Below the pieces are notes generated by a model. That model was given only the letters and a program-made list of their open reading frames with translations, was not told the DNA's origin and did not search any database. The position numbers were made by a program, and so were the translations under genes. Below are positions 54,239 through 62,804 of a stretch of DNA of 64,000 nucleotides, piece after piece; the stretch's first letter is position 1; each line of letters starts with the position of its first letter. This stretch comes from Pseudomonas frederiksbergensis. Its GTDB lineage: Bacteria > Pseudomonadota > Gammaproteobacteria > Pseudomonadales > Pseudomonadaceae. The stretch lies in the NCBI RefSeq assembly GCF_000802155.2, contig NZ_JQGJ02000001.1, forward strand, positions 248,001 through 312,000. Direction: 5' to 3'.

Positions 54239-54844
54239 ATGCAACCCTTCACTACCGTAATCGGAACCGCCGCCCCGCTGCTGGCCGCCAACATCGACAC
54301 CGACGTGATCATGCCCAAGCAATTTCTCAAGGGCATCGACCGCAACGGGCTGGACCGTGGACTGTTCTTTGACTTGAAGTGGTTGGAGGCTGGCGTTCCC
54401 AATCCTGAATTCGTGCTCAACAAGCCTGGCTGGCGCGGCGCAACGTTCCTGGTGGTGGGAGAGAACTTTGGCTGCGGCTCAAGTCGGGAACATGCCGTCT
54501 GGGGGTTGAAGCAAACGGGCATCAGGGCGCTCATCGGCAGCAGCTTCGCCGGGATCTTCTATGACAATTGCCAGCGCAACGGGGTGTTGTTGATCCAATT
54601 GCCTGAACCGCAGCTAAGGAAAATCGCGCAAACGGTCAGCCACGCCGAAACCGCCAGCCTCACCGTCGACCTGTCGGCGCAACAGATCAGATTGGCCGAT
54701 GGCGAGGTGATTGCCTTCGAGATCGATGAGCTGCGCAAGCAATCCTTGCTGCTGGGGCTGGACGCCATTGGCGCCACGCTTCAACGCGCCGAACAGATTC
54801 GTCGCTTCGAAGCCCGGCATTTGGCGCAAAACCCTTGGCTCTAG
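54239..54844 (+). CDS. leuD: 3-isopropylmalate dehydratase-type small subunit
   Basis: A 201-residue protein with the LeuD swivelling-domain pattern: TAAPLLAANIDTDVIMPKQFL, GWRGATFLVVGENFGCGSSREHAVW in parts, ALIGSSFAGIFYDNCQRNGVL. The sequence GCGSSREHA contacts the substrate carboxylate. It follows leuC with a 3-bp gap and so forms the heterodimer. The gene ends just before the convergent GGDEF gene. As with leuC, the exact substrate is open. Confidence 0.92.
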   Translation: MQPFTTVIGTAAPLLAANIDTDVIMPKQFLKGIDRNGLDRGLFFDLKWLEAGVPNPEFVLNKPGWRGATFLVVGENFGCGSSREHAVWGLKQTGIRALIGSSFAGIFYDNCQRNGVLLIQLPEPQLRKIAQTVSHAETASLTVDLSAQQIRLADGEVIAFEIDELRKQSLLLGLDAIGATLQRAEQIRRFEARHLAQNPWL

Positions 54845-54870
54845 AGCGTTTCGCCTGGGTCATGGGCCGA

Positions 54871-55854
54871 TCAGTTCAAGCTATCGCGCCGCCCCTTCTT
54901 CTGCGCATACATCGCCGCGTCCGCATCGGCCAGCAGGCTGTCGATCGAACCATGTCGCTCAGGGTCGTACTCGATCTGGCCGACGCTGAAGTGGATGTCG
55001 TAACCGCGTTGCAATGTCGCGTTGCGCTCCTCCAGGATCTCCCCGAGACGGGCCATGATCGCGGCGGTCTCGACATGAGACGCGCCAGTGAGCAACGCGA
55101 CGAATTCATCGCCACCCAGGCGACCGATCACGTCGCTTTCACGAAAGGCAATGCGCAGCACATCGGCGAAGGTTTTCAGGGCACTGTCGCCTTCGGCATG
55201 GCCAAAGCGGTCGTTGATCGGCTTGAAATCGTTGAGGTCGAAAAACAGCAGCGTGGCCGGTCGCGAAAGCCGGCCGCAGACGCGCAACGCGTGCTGCGCC
55301 AACGTTCTGAAGCCTCGACGATTGGATAGCAGGGTCAGTTCATCCATGCTCGCCATCTGCACGGCGACCAATTCCTGCTCGGCCATGCTCGCCAGGTCGC
55401 GCAGCAGGTCGCGCTCTTCGTCATTGAGCTTGCGTGGCTTGGTGTCCAGCAGGCACAAGGTGCCCATCTTGCTGCCATCTTCCAAGCCCAGGGGATGACC
55501 GGCGTAGAAGCGGATGCCGGGCTGTTCGGTGACCAGCGGATTGTCGTGGAATCGCTCGTCCTGTTCCGCGTCGCAAACCTCCAGGATCTCGTCCTGCAGG
55601 ATCGCGTGCCCACAGAAGGACACCTCGCGGGGCGTTTCGCTGGCATCCAGCCCGGCACTGGATTTGAACCACTGCCGATTGGCATCCACCAGCGACACGA
55701 GGGCGATGGGCACATTGAACAGGCGCCGGGCGAGACGGGTCAGACGGTCGAATCGCTCCTCGGGTGCGGTATCCAGCAGCTTGAGCGATTGCAGTTGCTT
55801 GAGACGGACGGCTTCGTTCTCAGGTTCTCCTGGCGCGAGCATCGGTAACTCCAT
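54871..55854 (-). CDS. GAF-GGDEF diguanylate cyclase
   Basis: A 327-residue protein. Residues 15-160 form a GAF domain, beginning RLKQLQSLKLLDTAPEERFD, with PREVSFCGHAI and YAGHPLGLEDG. Residues 170-320 form a GGDEF domain: DELTLLSNRRGF, FDLNDFKPINDRFGH, RLGGDEFVALL. The RESD I-site five residues ahead of GGDEF should allow product inhibition. It is expected to make cyclic-di-GMP in response to a small ligand or redox signal bound by GAF. No membrane segment. Not clearly in an operon. Confidence 0.93.
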   Translation of the reverse strand: MELPMLAPGEPENEAVRLKQLQSLKLLDTAPEERFDRLTRLARRLFNVPIALVSLVDANRQWFKSSAGLDASETPREVSFCGHAILQDEILEVCDAEQDERFHDNPLVTEQPGIRFYAGHPLGLEDGSKMGTLCLLDTKPRKLNDEERDLLRDLASMAEQELVAVQMASMDELTLLSNRRGFRTLAQHALRVCGRLSRPATLLFFDLNDFKPINDRFGHAEGDSALKTFADVLRIAFRESDVIGRLGGDEFVALLTGASHVETAAIMARLGEILEERNATLQRGYDIHFSVGQIEYDPERHGSIDSLLADADAAMYAQKKGRRDSLN

Positions 55855-55962
55855 TGGCGAGCGTTACTGCAGTCTAGCCCAGACCGGCTTCGAACTCGAA
55901 CGGGCATTTTGCGGCGCACGCGCATACACTCAGGCACAGCCAACAAAACAGGACATTGACCG

Positions 55963-56787
55963 ATGAAGCCCGCCAACCACGACGCCGCCCCACGTTTCTG
56001 GCGCGACGCGGCGCTGCCTTTCATCGAGGCCCGCGCCATCGCCGACGGTCGCAAGGTCTGCTACTCGCGCCACGCCCACGACCATTTTTCCATCGGTGCG
56101 ATCACGGCCGGGCGCAGTACCTATCTGCACGAGCAATCGAACTTCCAGGTCGAGGGCGGCACGGTGGTGCTGATGAACCCTGGCGACGTGCACGCCTGCA
56201 ATCCGATCGACAATCAGCCATGGTCATACGTGATGCTGTATGTCGATACTCATTGGTTGAGGGATCTGCAACGCCGGATCGGCTTTGATCCGTCCCTGGA
56301 CTTCCAGGCCTTCGACACCACCCACAGCCGCGATACCGTGCTTTTCTCGGGCCTGTGTGAGCTCTACGACGTGTTGGTGGATGAACGGATCGATGCCGGC
56401 GCCAAGCAAGATGCCACCGAGGCGTTCTTCACCGACCTGCAGCATCGGCTCAATCCGGCTGGGCGTCCGGACCGTGGCAGTCACCCGGCCCTGATGCGCG
56501 CCGCGCAGTTCATCCATGATCATTGCACCGAAGCCCTCAAGCTCGAAGACATCTGCGCCTTCGCGCAGCTCTCGCCGTCCTACTTGAGCCGGGCCTTCAA
56601 GCGGCACTACGGCATGACGCCCCATGCCTTCCTGATCAACCGCCGGATCCAATTCGCCCGGATCCAATTGCGCGAGGGCAAGTTGATTGCCGATGTGGCG
56701 CTGGAAAGCGGGTTTGCCGACCAGGCGCATTTCCAACGGGCCTTCAAACAACACCTGGCGGCGACCCCGGGCCAGTATCGCGGCTGA
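55963..56787 (+). CDS. AraC-family transcriptional regulator
   Basis: A 274-residue protein with an N-terminal AraC-binding cupin (FWRDAALPFIEARAIADGRK, HAHDHFSIGAITAG, VVLMNPGDVHACNP) and a C-terminal double helix-turn-helix. The recognition parts are LEDICAFAQLSPSYLSRAFKRHYG and IADVALESGFADQAHFQRAF. This architecture is common next to LysE exporters, and the convergent LysE-type gene is 30 bp away. It may control that exporter, but convergent orientation makes this only a guess. Confidence 0.92.
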   Translation: MKPANHDAAPRFWRDAALPFIEARAIADGRKVCYSRHAHDHFSIGAITAGRSTYLHEQSNFQVEGGTVVLMNPGDVHACNPIDNQPWSYVMLYVDTHWLRDLQRRIGFDPSLDFQAFDTTHSRDTVLFSGLCELYDVLVDERIDAGAKQDATEAFFTDLQHRLNPAGRPDRGSHPALMRAAQFIHDHCTEALKLEDICAFAQLSPSYLSRAFKRHYGMTPHAFLINRRIQFARIQLREGKLIADVALESGFADQAHFQRAFKQHLAATPGQYRG

Positions 56788-56817
56788 CCACCCCGCTGTT
56801 GTGGCGGGACGAGTCGC

Positions 56818-57405
56818 TTACGGCAACCACAAATACACCGCGCTCGCCCCCAGCAACGCCGCCATGGCCCGATTGAACAGGCGCATGGTCGCCGGATTCC
56901 CAAGCCAAATACGCAGGTAGCTCCCAGCGTAGGCCCAGCAGCCCACCGACAGGTAACAGATCACCAGGTAGATCGCCGCGAACTGCCACACCCGCCACGT
57001 CTCGCCATCGGCCACGAAAGCCCCCATCCCCGCCACGCAAGCCAGCCAGGCCTTGGGGTTGAGCCATTGCATCAGCGCGCCATAGACCATCGACGGCGCG
57101 CGCCCCTCGTCCCGGTCCCCCAGCTCGCCGTCATCCATTGCCAGTTTCCAGGCCATGAACAAAAGGAACGCCACGCCCGCCAGTTGCACCCCACGGGTCA
57201 GCCCCGGCCAGCGCTGCAAGACCTCGTGCAACCCCAACCCCATCAGGACCAGCAGCAGGACAAACCCCAGGGTGGCGCCGGCGACATGGCGCAAGGTGGC
57301 GCGAAAGCCGTAGCGGGCGCCGGAGCTGAGGGCAACGATGTTGACCGGCCCCGGGGTTATGGACGCCACCAGCGCGAACGTAGCCATGGAAAATATCAAG
57401 CTCAT
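56818..57405 (-). CDS. LysE/RhtB-family amino-acid exporter
   Basis: A 195-residue membrane protein from the ATG at 57405. It opens with LIFSMATFALVASITPGPVNI, the LysE/RhtB signature (SPGP-like TPGP), and has five to six hydrophobic segments, with LMQWLNPKAWLA at the mid-point (the family NPK motif). Members export amino acids or homoserine lactones. It is convergent with an AraC gene. Substrate not determined. Confidence 0.9.
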   Translation of the reverse strand: MSLIFSMATFALVASITPGPVNIVALSSGARYGFRATLRHVAGATLGFVLLLVLMGLGLHEVLQRWPGLTRGVQLAGVAFLLFMAWKLAMDDGELGDRDEGRAPSMVYGALMQWLNPKAWLACVAGMGAFVADGETWRVWQFAAIYLVICYLSVGCWAYAGSYLRIWLGNPATMRLFNRAMAALLGASAVYLWLP

Positions 57406-57581
57406 CACATATCTTCTTCGTTGCAGGAAAGAGGGCCCAAGGTAAACGGCCCAGCTCCCCGGGTATTGAAGAAAACTGCCTTTGTCGTCGAGCACTTGCG
57501 CTTCATTTTTTTACGCAAACTTTACGCGGTGAGCGATTCACCAAATCGATACTGTGCAGCTTTCTGAATCAGGCGTTATCC

Positions 57582-59036
57582 ATGTCCATAGCGGTTCTGC
57601 GTCTCATCGGTTTCATCCTGGGAATTTTCCTGATCACCCTCGCGGTCAGCATGGCGATTCCGCTGTTCACGCTGATGTTCTACGACCGCAACGATGACTT
57701 GTCGGCGTTTCTCTGGTCGAGCCTGATCACGTTTGTCTGTGGTGTGGCGTTGGTCGCCCGTGGACGACCGGAACACGTCCAGATGCGCCCCCGGGAGATG
57801 TACCTGCTCACCACCGCCAGCTGGGTCTTCGTTTGCGCCTTCGCCGCCCTGCCGATGGTGTTCATCCAGCACATCAGCTACACCGACGCGTTCTTCGAAA
57901 CCATGTCGGGGATTACCACCACCGGCTCGACCATCCTGACCGGGCTGGATACGGCATCGCCCGGCCTGCTGATCTGGCGCTCGATGTTGCACTGGCTCGG
58001 CGGGATCGGCTTTATCGGCATGGCCGTGGCGATCTTGCCGTTGCTGCGGGTCGGCGGCATGCGGCTGTTCCAGACCGAATCGTCGGACTGGTCGGAGAAA
58101 GTCACGCCACGCTCCCACGTCGCGGCCAACTACATCCTGTGGATCTATATAGGTTTGACTGCCCTCTCCACATTGGCGCTGTGGCTGGCCGGCATGAGCC
58201 CTTTCGAAGCAATCAACCATGCGATGTCGATGATCTCCACCGGCGGCTTTTCAACCTCTGATTCTTCCCTGGCGCACTGGACCCAACCGGCCGTTCATTG
58301 GGTGTCGGTGGTCATCATGATGGCAGGTGCGTTGCCCTTCACGCTCTATGTCGCAACGCTGCGGGGTCACAGGCGTGCCCTGCTGAAGGACCAGCAAGTG
58401 AGGGGCTTCCTCGGATTCCTCGTAGTCACATGGTTGGTGGTGGGAACCTGGCTGAGCCTGAACAGCGACCTCGCTTGGTTGGACGCGGTCCGTATCGTGG
58501 CGGTCAACGTTACGTCCGTGGTCACCACCACGGGGGTGGCGCTGGGTGACTACACGCTGTGGGGCAGTTTCGCCCTGTTGCTGTTTTTCTACCTTACGTT
58601 CGTCGGCGGCTGTTCGGGCTCCACGTCCGGGGGTCTGAAAATTTTTCGCTTCCAGGTCGCCAAGGTCCTGCTGATGGGCAGCTTGAAGCAACTGATCCAC
58701 CCCCGGGCGGTGATCCAGAAGAAATACAACAACCATCCCATCGACGAGGAAATCGTTCGCTCGCTGCTGACGTTTTCGTTCTTTTTCACCATTACGATTG
58801 GCGCCATCGCCCTGGGCCTCGCGCTGATCGGCCTGGATTGGACCACCGCCCTGACCGGCGCCGCCACCGCGGTCTGCAACGTGGGACCGGGCCTGGGCAA
58901 TATCATCGGCCCGGCCGGCAACTTCTCGACCCTGCCGGACGCGGCAAAATGGTTGCTGACCATCGGCATGCTGCTGGGACGCCTGGAAATCCTGACGGTG
59001 CTGGTGCTGTTCACGCCGGTGTTCTGGAAATACTGA
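57582..59036 (+). CDS. trkH: Trk potassium uptake, transmembrane subunit
   Basis: A 484-residue TrkH/KtrB-type protein. The four pore-loop filters can be found: SGITTTGSTIL, SMISTGGFSTSD, VTSVVTTTGVALG and AAVCNVGPGLG-like TAVCNVGPGLGNIIG. It has about ten or more membrane segments and LGRLEILTVLVLFTPVFW at the end, the well-conserved TrkH C-terminus. It imports K+ with the cytoplasmic NAD-binding TrkA, not in this window. It ends with a bidirectional terminator shared with the glycine-rich gene. Confidence 0.95.
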   Translation: MSIAVLRLIGFILGIFLITLAVSMAIPLFTLMFYDRNDDLSAFLWSSLITFVCGVALVARGRPEHVQMRPREMYLLTTASWVFVCAFAALPMVFIQHISYTDAFFETMSGITTTGSTILTGLDTASPGLLIWRSMLHWLGGIGFIGMAVAILPLLRVGGMRLFQTESSDWSEKVTPRSHVAANYILWIYIGLTALSTLALWLAGMSPFEAINHAMSMISTGGFSTSDSSLAHWTQPAVHWVSVVIMMAGALPFTLYVATLRGHRRALLKDQQVRGFLGFLVVTWLVVGTWLSLNSDLAWLDAVRIVAVNVTSVVTTTGVALGDYTLWGSFALLLFFYLTFVGGCSGSTSGGLKIFRFQVAKVLLMGSLKQLIHPRAVIQKKYNNHPIDEEIVRSLLTFSFFFTITIGAIALGLALIGLDWTTALTGAATAVCNVGPGLGNIIGPAGNFSTLPDAAKWLLTIGMLLGRLEILTVLVLFTPVFWKY

Positions 59037-59071
59037 CCCTTCGCCACGCCCATCCGGCAGGCGAAAAAAAA

Positions 59072-59099
59072 CCGCGATGCCTGCACACAGGCATCGCGG
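59072..59099. terminator. Bidirectional rho-independent terminator
   Basis: CCGCGATGCCTG (59072-59083) pairs perfectly with CAGGCATCGCGG (59088-59099) across a CACA loop. An A-run upstream gives a U-tract for the minus-strand gene. The plus side is followed by CTTTG only. Confidence 0.85.
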
Positions 59100-59113
59100 C
59101 TTTGTCCAGGCGA

Positions 59114-59629
59114 TCAGCGATCGTTCTTGATCGACGAGCTGGTCGCGTTGGTCAGGCCCTTGGTGTTGTGGGTGCCTGGCGTGGCTGTGGAAATTGCCGA
59201 CGCCTTGGTCAGGCCGCGCGTATCACGATCCTTGGCAATGGCCGAGGTCACCGAAGACTTGCTGGCGCGATCAGTGCGGGTAGTGCCGGTGTGCTTGCCG
59301 CTCACGCCATGATCCCGGGTGCGGGTACGAGTGCCGGTGTGGTCGCTGGCCAATCCCTTGCCAAGGCCGCGGGCGTCGCCCGACTTGTCATGGCCCTGGC
59401 CGCCACCAATGCCAGCACCGTGGCCGCCGCCATTGCCACCGCCGTTTCCTCCACCGTGACCGCCACCACCGCCGTTGCCGCCGCCACCACCGCCACCGCC
59501 ACCACCACCACCATTGCCTGCGGCATAGCTCGAACCGATAGGCGACAGGTCGGCAGGCAACAGCGCCGAAGCACCAAGCGCCAGGGCACAGACAGCAACG
59601 GCGATGAGGGATTTCTTATGTTTGGACAT
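59114..59629 (-). CDS. Glycine-rich secreted protein
   Basis: A 171-residue protein from the ATG at 59629, behind CGGAGA. A signal peptide (SLIAVAVCALALGASALL) is followed by a low-complexity Gly/Asn/His region (about residues 39-78, with a run of 12 glycines). A Thr/Asp/Lys-rich tail follows, with a repeated element (RDTRGLTKAS and HNTKGLTNAT). No Cys in the mature part. It is probably secreted or surface-attached. I do not recognise a family. Confidence 0.7.
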   Translation of the reverse strand: MSKHKKSLIAVAVCALALGASALLPADLSPIGSSYAAGNGGGGGGGGGGGGNGGGGGHGGGNGGGNGGGHGAGIGGGQGHDKSGDARGLGKGLASDHTGTRTRTRDHGVSGKHTGTTRTDRASKSSVTSAIAKDRDTRGLTKASAISTATPGTHNTKGLTNATSSSIKNDR

Positions 59630-59774
59630 GATGTCTCCGAAAGACAAAAACAGCGGGTGAACCTTTAAGACTCGAAGGTTCAATTTTTGTTCGCGATTGT
59701 CCGACCAAACGACTGGAAAATTCACTGTCGATTTTTCGGTGGAGTCGTCCGGGGCTCGGTTCTATGCTCCATCC

Positions 59775-60857
59775 ATGAACCTACAAGACTCGCTTCTACC
59801 GCCCCACGCCGAAATGGTCCGCGCCATGCTCGAACGAGACACCGCCTACGAGGGGGTGTTCTTCACTGCGGTCAAGACCACCGGTATTTTCTGCCGCCCC
59901 ACTTGCACGGCGCGCAAGCCGAAGCCGGAGAACGTGGAGTTCTTCGCCCACGCCGATGAAGCCATGTCGGCCGGCTATCGAGCCTGCCTGCGCTGCAAGC
60001 CGCTGGACGCCGCTGCCATCGCACCGGACTGGATCCAGGCCCTGCTCAAGGCCGTGGATGCGGGCCCCGACCTGCGCTGGAGCGACGCGCTGCTGCTGGA
60101 GCAAGGCATCGAACCGCTCAGGCTGCGACGCTGGTTCAAGCAGCATTTCGGCATGACCTTCCATGCCTACCTGCGCACCCGGCGGCTGGGCATCGCCCTG
60201 GGCGGGATCAAGGACGGCGCCTCCATTGACAACGCGGCGTTCGACTCAGGCTATGAATCCCTGAGCGGTTTTCGCGATGCGTTCGTGAAGTCCTTTCATA
60301 TCACCCCCGGCCGCGCCGGCCTCAGCGAACCACTATTGTTCACCCGCCTGACCACCCCATTGGGGCCGATGCTGGCCATGGCTGAACGTCGTGGGCTGGT
60401 GCTGCTGGAGTTTCTTGACCGCCCGGCCTTGACCAAAGAGTTGGAAGAACTGCAGCAACGCTACGACTACACGGTTGCCCCGGGCCACAACGCTCATTTG
60501 CAACAGATCGAAAGCGAACTGGCCGACTACTTCGCCGGCAAGCTCACGACTTTCAATGTACCGTTGCACATGCCCGGCAGCGCCTTTGCGATCCGGGTCT
60601 GGGGCGAATTGCAAAAGATTCCCTATGGCGAAACCCGCAGCTACGGCGCCGTTGCTTGCGCTCTCGGCAGCCCCGGCGCCAGCCGCGCAGTGGGCTTGGC
60701 CAACGGACAGAATCGCCTGGCCATTGTCGTCCCCTGCCATCGGGTGATTGGCGCCGATGGTGCATTGACCGGCTATGGAGGCGGCCAGCCGCGCAAGGCG
60801 TTTCTGCTGCGGCTGGAACAAGCCGCGGTACAGGTTTCCTTGCCCCTGGCGTTTTGA
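59775..60857 (+). CDS. ada: Bifunctional Ada: methylphosphotriester receptor/activator and O6-methylguanine methyltransferase
   Basis: A 360-residue protein from the ATG at 59775. The N-terminal zinc domain has FCRPTC (Cys40, Cys44) and CLRC (Cys71, Cys74), whose methylation by DNA phosphotriesters turns Ada into an activator. An AraC-like helix-turn-helix follows (LRLRRWFKQHFGMTFHAYLR). The C-terminal methyltransferase has IPYGETRSYG and the acceptor Cys321 in VVPCHRVIG. alkA begins 22 bp downstream, so this is the adaptive-response operon. Confidence 0.95.
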   Translation: MNLQDSLLPPHAEMVRAMLERDTAYEGVFFTAVKTTGIFCRPTCTARKPKPENVEFFAHADEAMSAGYRACLRCKPLDAAAIAPDWIQALLKAVDAGPDLRWSDALLLEQGIEPLRLRRWFKQHFGMTFHAYLRTRRLGIALGGIKDGASIDNAAFDSGYESLSGFRDAFVKSFHITPGRAGLSEPLLFTRLTTPLGPMLAMAERRGLVLLEFLDRPALTKELEELQQRYDYTVAPGHNAHLQQIESELADYFAGKLTTFNVPLHMPGSAFAIRVWGELQKIPYGETRSYGAVACALGSPGASRAVGLANGQNRLAIVVPCHRVIGADGALTGYGGGQPRKAFLLRLEQAAVQVSLPLAF

Positions 60858-60879
60858 TCTGCCCCGAAACGAGAGACAG

Positions 60880-61494
60880 ATGAACCTGCCCTACCACGAA
60901 GCGAGTACTTTCCTGGCCAACCTTGACGAAGACTGGCAACGCCACGTCGAATCCGTCGGCCCTTGCCTGCTGCAACCCAAGCCGACCCGTGAACCCTACG
61001 AGGCGCTGGTACGGGCGATCGCCTATCAACAACTGCATGCCAAGGCCGGGGATGCCATTCTCGGGCGGCTCCTGGCGCTGTTTGCCCCCGCGGCCTTTCC
61101 CGACCCCAGAGAACTATTGGCGATTGACGGCGTGCTATTGCGCAACTGCGGATTTTCCGCCAGCAAGATCGCAACCCTCCAGGGCATCGCCCAGGCGACA
61201 CTGGACGGAGTCGTGCCGGATTACGCCTCGGCACGGGCCATGGAGGATGAGGCACTGATCGAACGCCTGGTCAGCCTGCGCGGCGTCGGGCGCTGGACTG
61301 TCGAGATGCTGTTGATCTACAGCCTGGAACGGCCGGATATCCTGCCGGCGGATGATTTCGGGGTTCGCGAGGGATATCGACGGCTCAAGGGGCTGGGCGC
61401 CCAGCCGAATCGCCGTCAGATGGCCGCTATCGGCCAGGCCTGGAGCCCTTACCGGACGGTGGCGGCGTGGTATTTGTGGCGGGTGCCCAAGTAG
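60880..61494 (+). CDS. alkA: DNA-3-methyladenine glycosylase II
   Basis: A 204-residue protein from the ATG at 60880, behind GAGAGA. It holds the HhH-GPD fold: AIAYQQLHAKAGDAI, then RGVGRWTVEMLLIYSLERPD and DILPADDFGVREGY, with catalytic Asp in PADD. It lacks the N-terminal AlkA domain of E. coli, making it a short MagIII/AlkA-type glycosylase that removes alkylated purines. It is 22 bp after ada and surely co-transcribed with it. Confidence 0.93.
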   Translation: MNLPYHEASTFLANLDEDWQRHVESVGPCLLQPKPTREPYEALVRAIAYQQLHAKAGDAILGRLLALFAPAAFPDPRELLAIDGVLLRNCGFSASKIATLQGIAQATLDGVVPDYASARAMEDEALIERLVSLRGVGRWTVEMLLIYSLERPDILPADDFGVREGYRRLKGLGAQPNRRQMAAIGQAWSPYRTVAAWYLWRVPK

Positions 61495-61557
61495 ATCAGA
61501 ACATTCGCCCCCTTGAGGTTGTCCAGAGTATTCAACCCCTGTCTGGAGATTCCCCCC

Positions 61558-62046
61558 ATGCACCTCGAAGGATCCTGCCACTGCGGCACCGTTTCGTTCA
61601 GCCTGGACAGCCGTCACCCCTACCCTTACCAGCGCTGCTATTGCTCGATCTGTCGCAAGACCCAGGGCGGCGGCGGTTTTGCAATCAACCTGTCGGGTGA
61701 CGCGAAAAGCCTCAAGGTACAAGGCCGCAAGCACATCACCATCTACCATGCGCGACTCAAGGATGAAGGTGATAAACGCGCCCACCGCAGCAGCGCCGAA
61801 CGGCATTTCTGCTCGTTGTGCGGTTCGGGACTTTGGTTGTTCAGCCCGGAGTGGCCGGAGCTGATACATCCGTTTGCCTCAGCCATCGACACGCCACTGC
61901 CGGTACCGCCGCAGCGCACCCACTTGATGCTGGGCTCCAAGGCTCCGTGGGTGGAAGTCGAGGCGCATCCGGGCGACCAGCAGTTCGAGGTGTATCCCGA
62001 AGAGTCGATTGCCCAGTGGCATGAGCGGTTGGGTTTGACCCGTTAG
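61558..62046 (+). CDS. GFA-family protein (CENP-V/S-formylglutathione-type zinc fold)
   Basis: A 162-residue protein from the ATG at 61558 behind GGAG. The zinc-binding cysteines lie in GSCHCGTVSF, RCYCSICRKTQGG and HFCSLCGSGLW, the order seen in GFA-domain proteins. Members include the glutathione-dependent formaldehyde-activating enzyme, but most are uncharacterised. It follows alkA after 63 bp and may join that operon, a link worth noting as alkylation damage and aldehydes are related stresses. Its stop overlaps the miaE stop region. Confidence 0.88.
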   Translation: MHLEGSCHCGTVSFSLDSRHPYPYQRCYCSICRKTQGGGGFAINLSGDAKSLKVQGRKHITIYHARLKDEGDKRAHRSSAERHFCSLCGSGLWLFSPEWPELIHPFASAIDTPLPVPPQRTHLMLGSKAPWVEVEAHPGDQQFEVYPEESIAQWHERLGLTR

Positions 62047-62645
62047 GTCGGCACGCCACTGTGGAACCGCAATTCCACATCCGGCGACTCGATCAGCTCG
62101 CGCTCGGCTTCACGAACCCTGTCGATCACCTGGACGATGTCCTTGGCGTCGCCGTACTGATAGGCCAGCTTCAAGTAACCTTGGAAATGCCGGGCCTCGC
62201 TTTTCAACAGGCCGAAATAGAACTTGCCCAGTTCCTCGTCCAGATGCGGCACCAAGGCCTCGAAACGCTCGCAGCTACGGGCTTCGATAAAAGCGCCGAC
62301 CACCAGGGTGTCCACCAGTTTCACCGGCTCGTGGCTGCGCACCACTTTGCGCAGGCCCGAGGCGTAGCGCCCGGCGGAAAGTTGGCGCAGGCCGACCTTG
62401 CGTTTTTTCATCAAGCGCATGACCTGCTCGTGATGCACCAGTTCTTCCCGGGCCAGGCGCGACATCATGTTGATCAGATCAACGTGCGAATGGTACTTGG
62501 CGATCAGGCTCAGGGCGGTGCTGGCGGCCTTGAACTCGCAGTTCTTGTGGTCGATCAGCAGCGTGTCCTGATCGGCCAACGCAGCCTGGACCCAGGCATC
62601 AGGGGTGCGGCAACCGAGGAACTCGTGGATTTCGGGAAGGATCAT
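62043..62645 (-). CDS. miaE: tRNA 2-methylthio-N6-isopentenyladenosine hydroxylase
   Basis: A 200-residue protein from the ATG at 62645 (a GTG three codons upstream is possible). It is all-helical, ferritin-like, with the di-iron ligands in CEFKAAS, REELVHHEQVM, IEARSCERFEAL and EARHFQGYLKL. MiaE hydroxylates ms2i6A37 of tRNA using O2. The 3' end overlaps the convergent GFA gene by four bases. Cytoplasmic. Confidence 0.95.
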   Translation of the reverse strand: MILPEIHEFLGCRTPDAWVQAALADQDTLLIDHKNCEFKAASTALSLIAKYHSHVDLINMMSRLAREELVHHEQVMRLMKKRKVGLRQLSAGRYASGLRKVVRSHEPVKLVDTLVVGAFIEARSCERFEALVPHLDEELGKFYFGLLKSEARHFQGYLKLAYQYGDAKDIVQVIDRVREAERELIESPDVELRFHSGVPT

Positions 62646-62721
62646 GGGGCTCACGGGAAAAGGTAGTCGAGCAAAGGGCGCCGATTATACCGGCCTGCCT
62701 CCAGACCACCAGTCACCACCG

Positions 62722-62764
62722 TTGATATGCATCAAGTCGACGAGCCTCGCACAGCAACTATAGT
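62722..62764 (+). promoter_or_regulatory. Anr/FNR box and promoter of the universal stress gene
   Basis: TTGAT-N4-ATCAA (62722-62735) is a perfect Anr/FNR box. A TATAGT -10 hexamer is at 62759-62764, so the box would centre about -42 from the expected start near 62771. That is the class II activator position. Confidence 0.85.
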
Positions 62765-62804
62765 TGAGCAACGCCATACCCCTTTATCGCTGGAGACGCC
62801 GATC

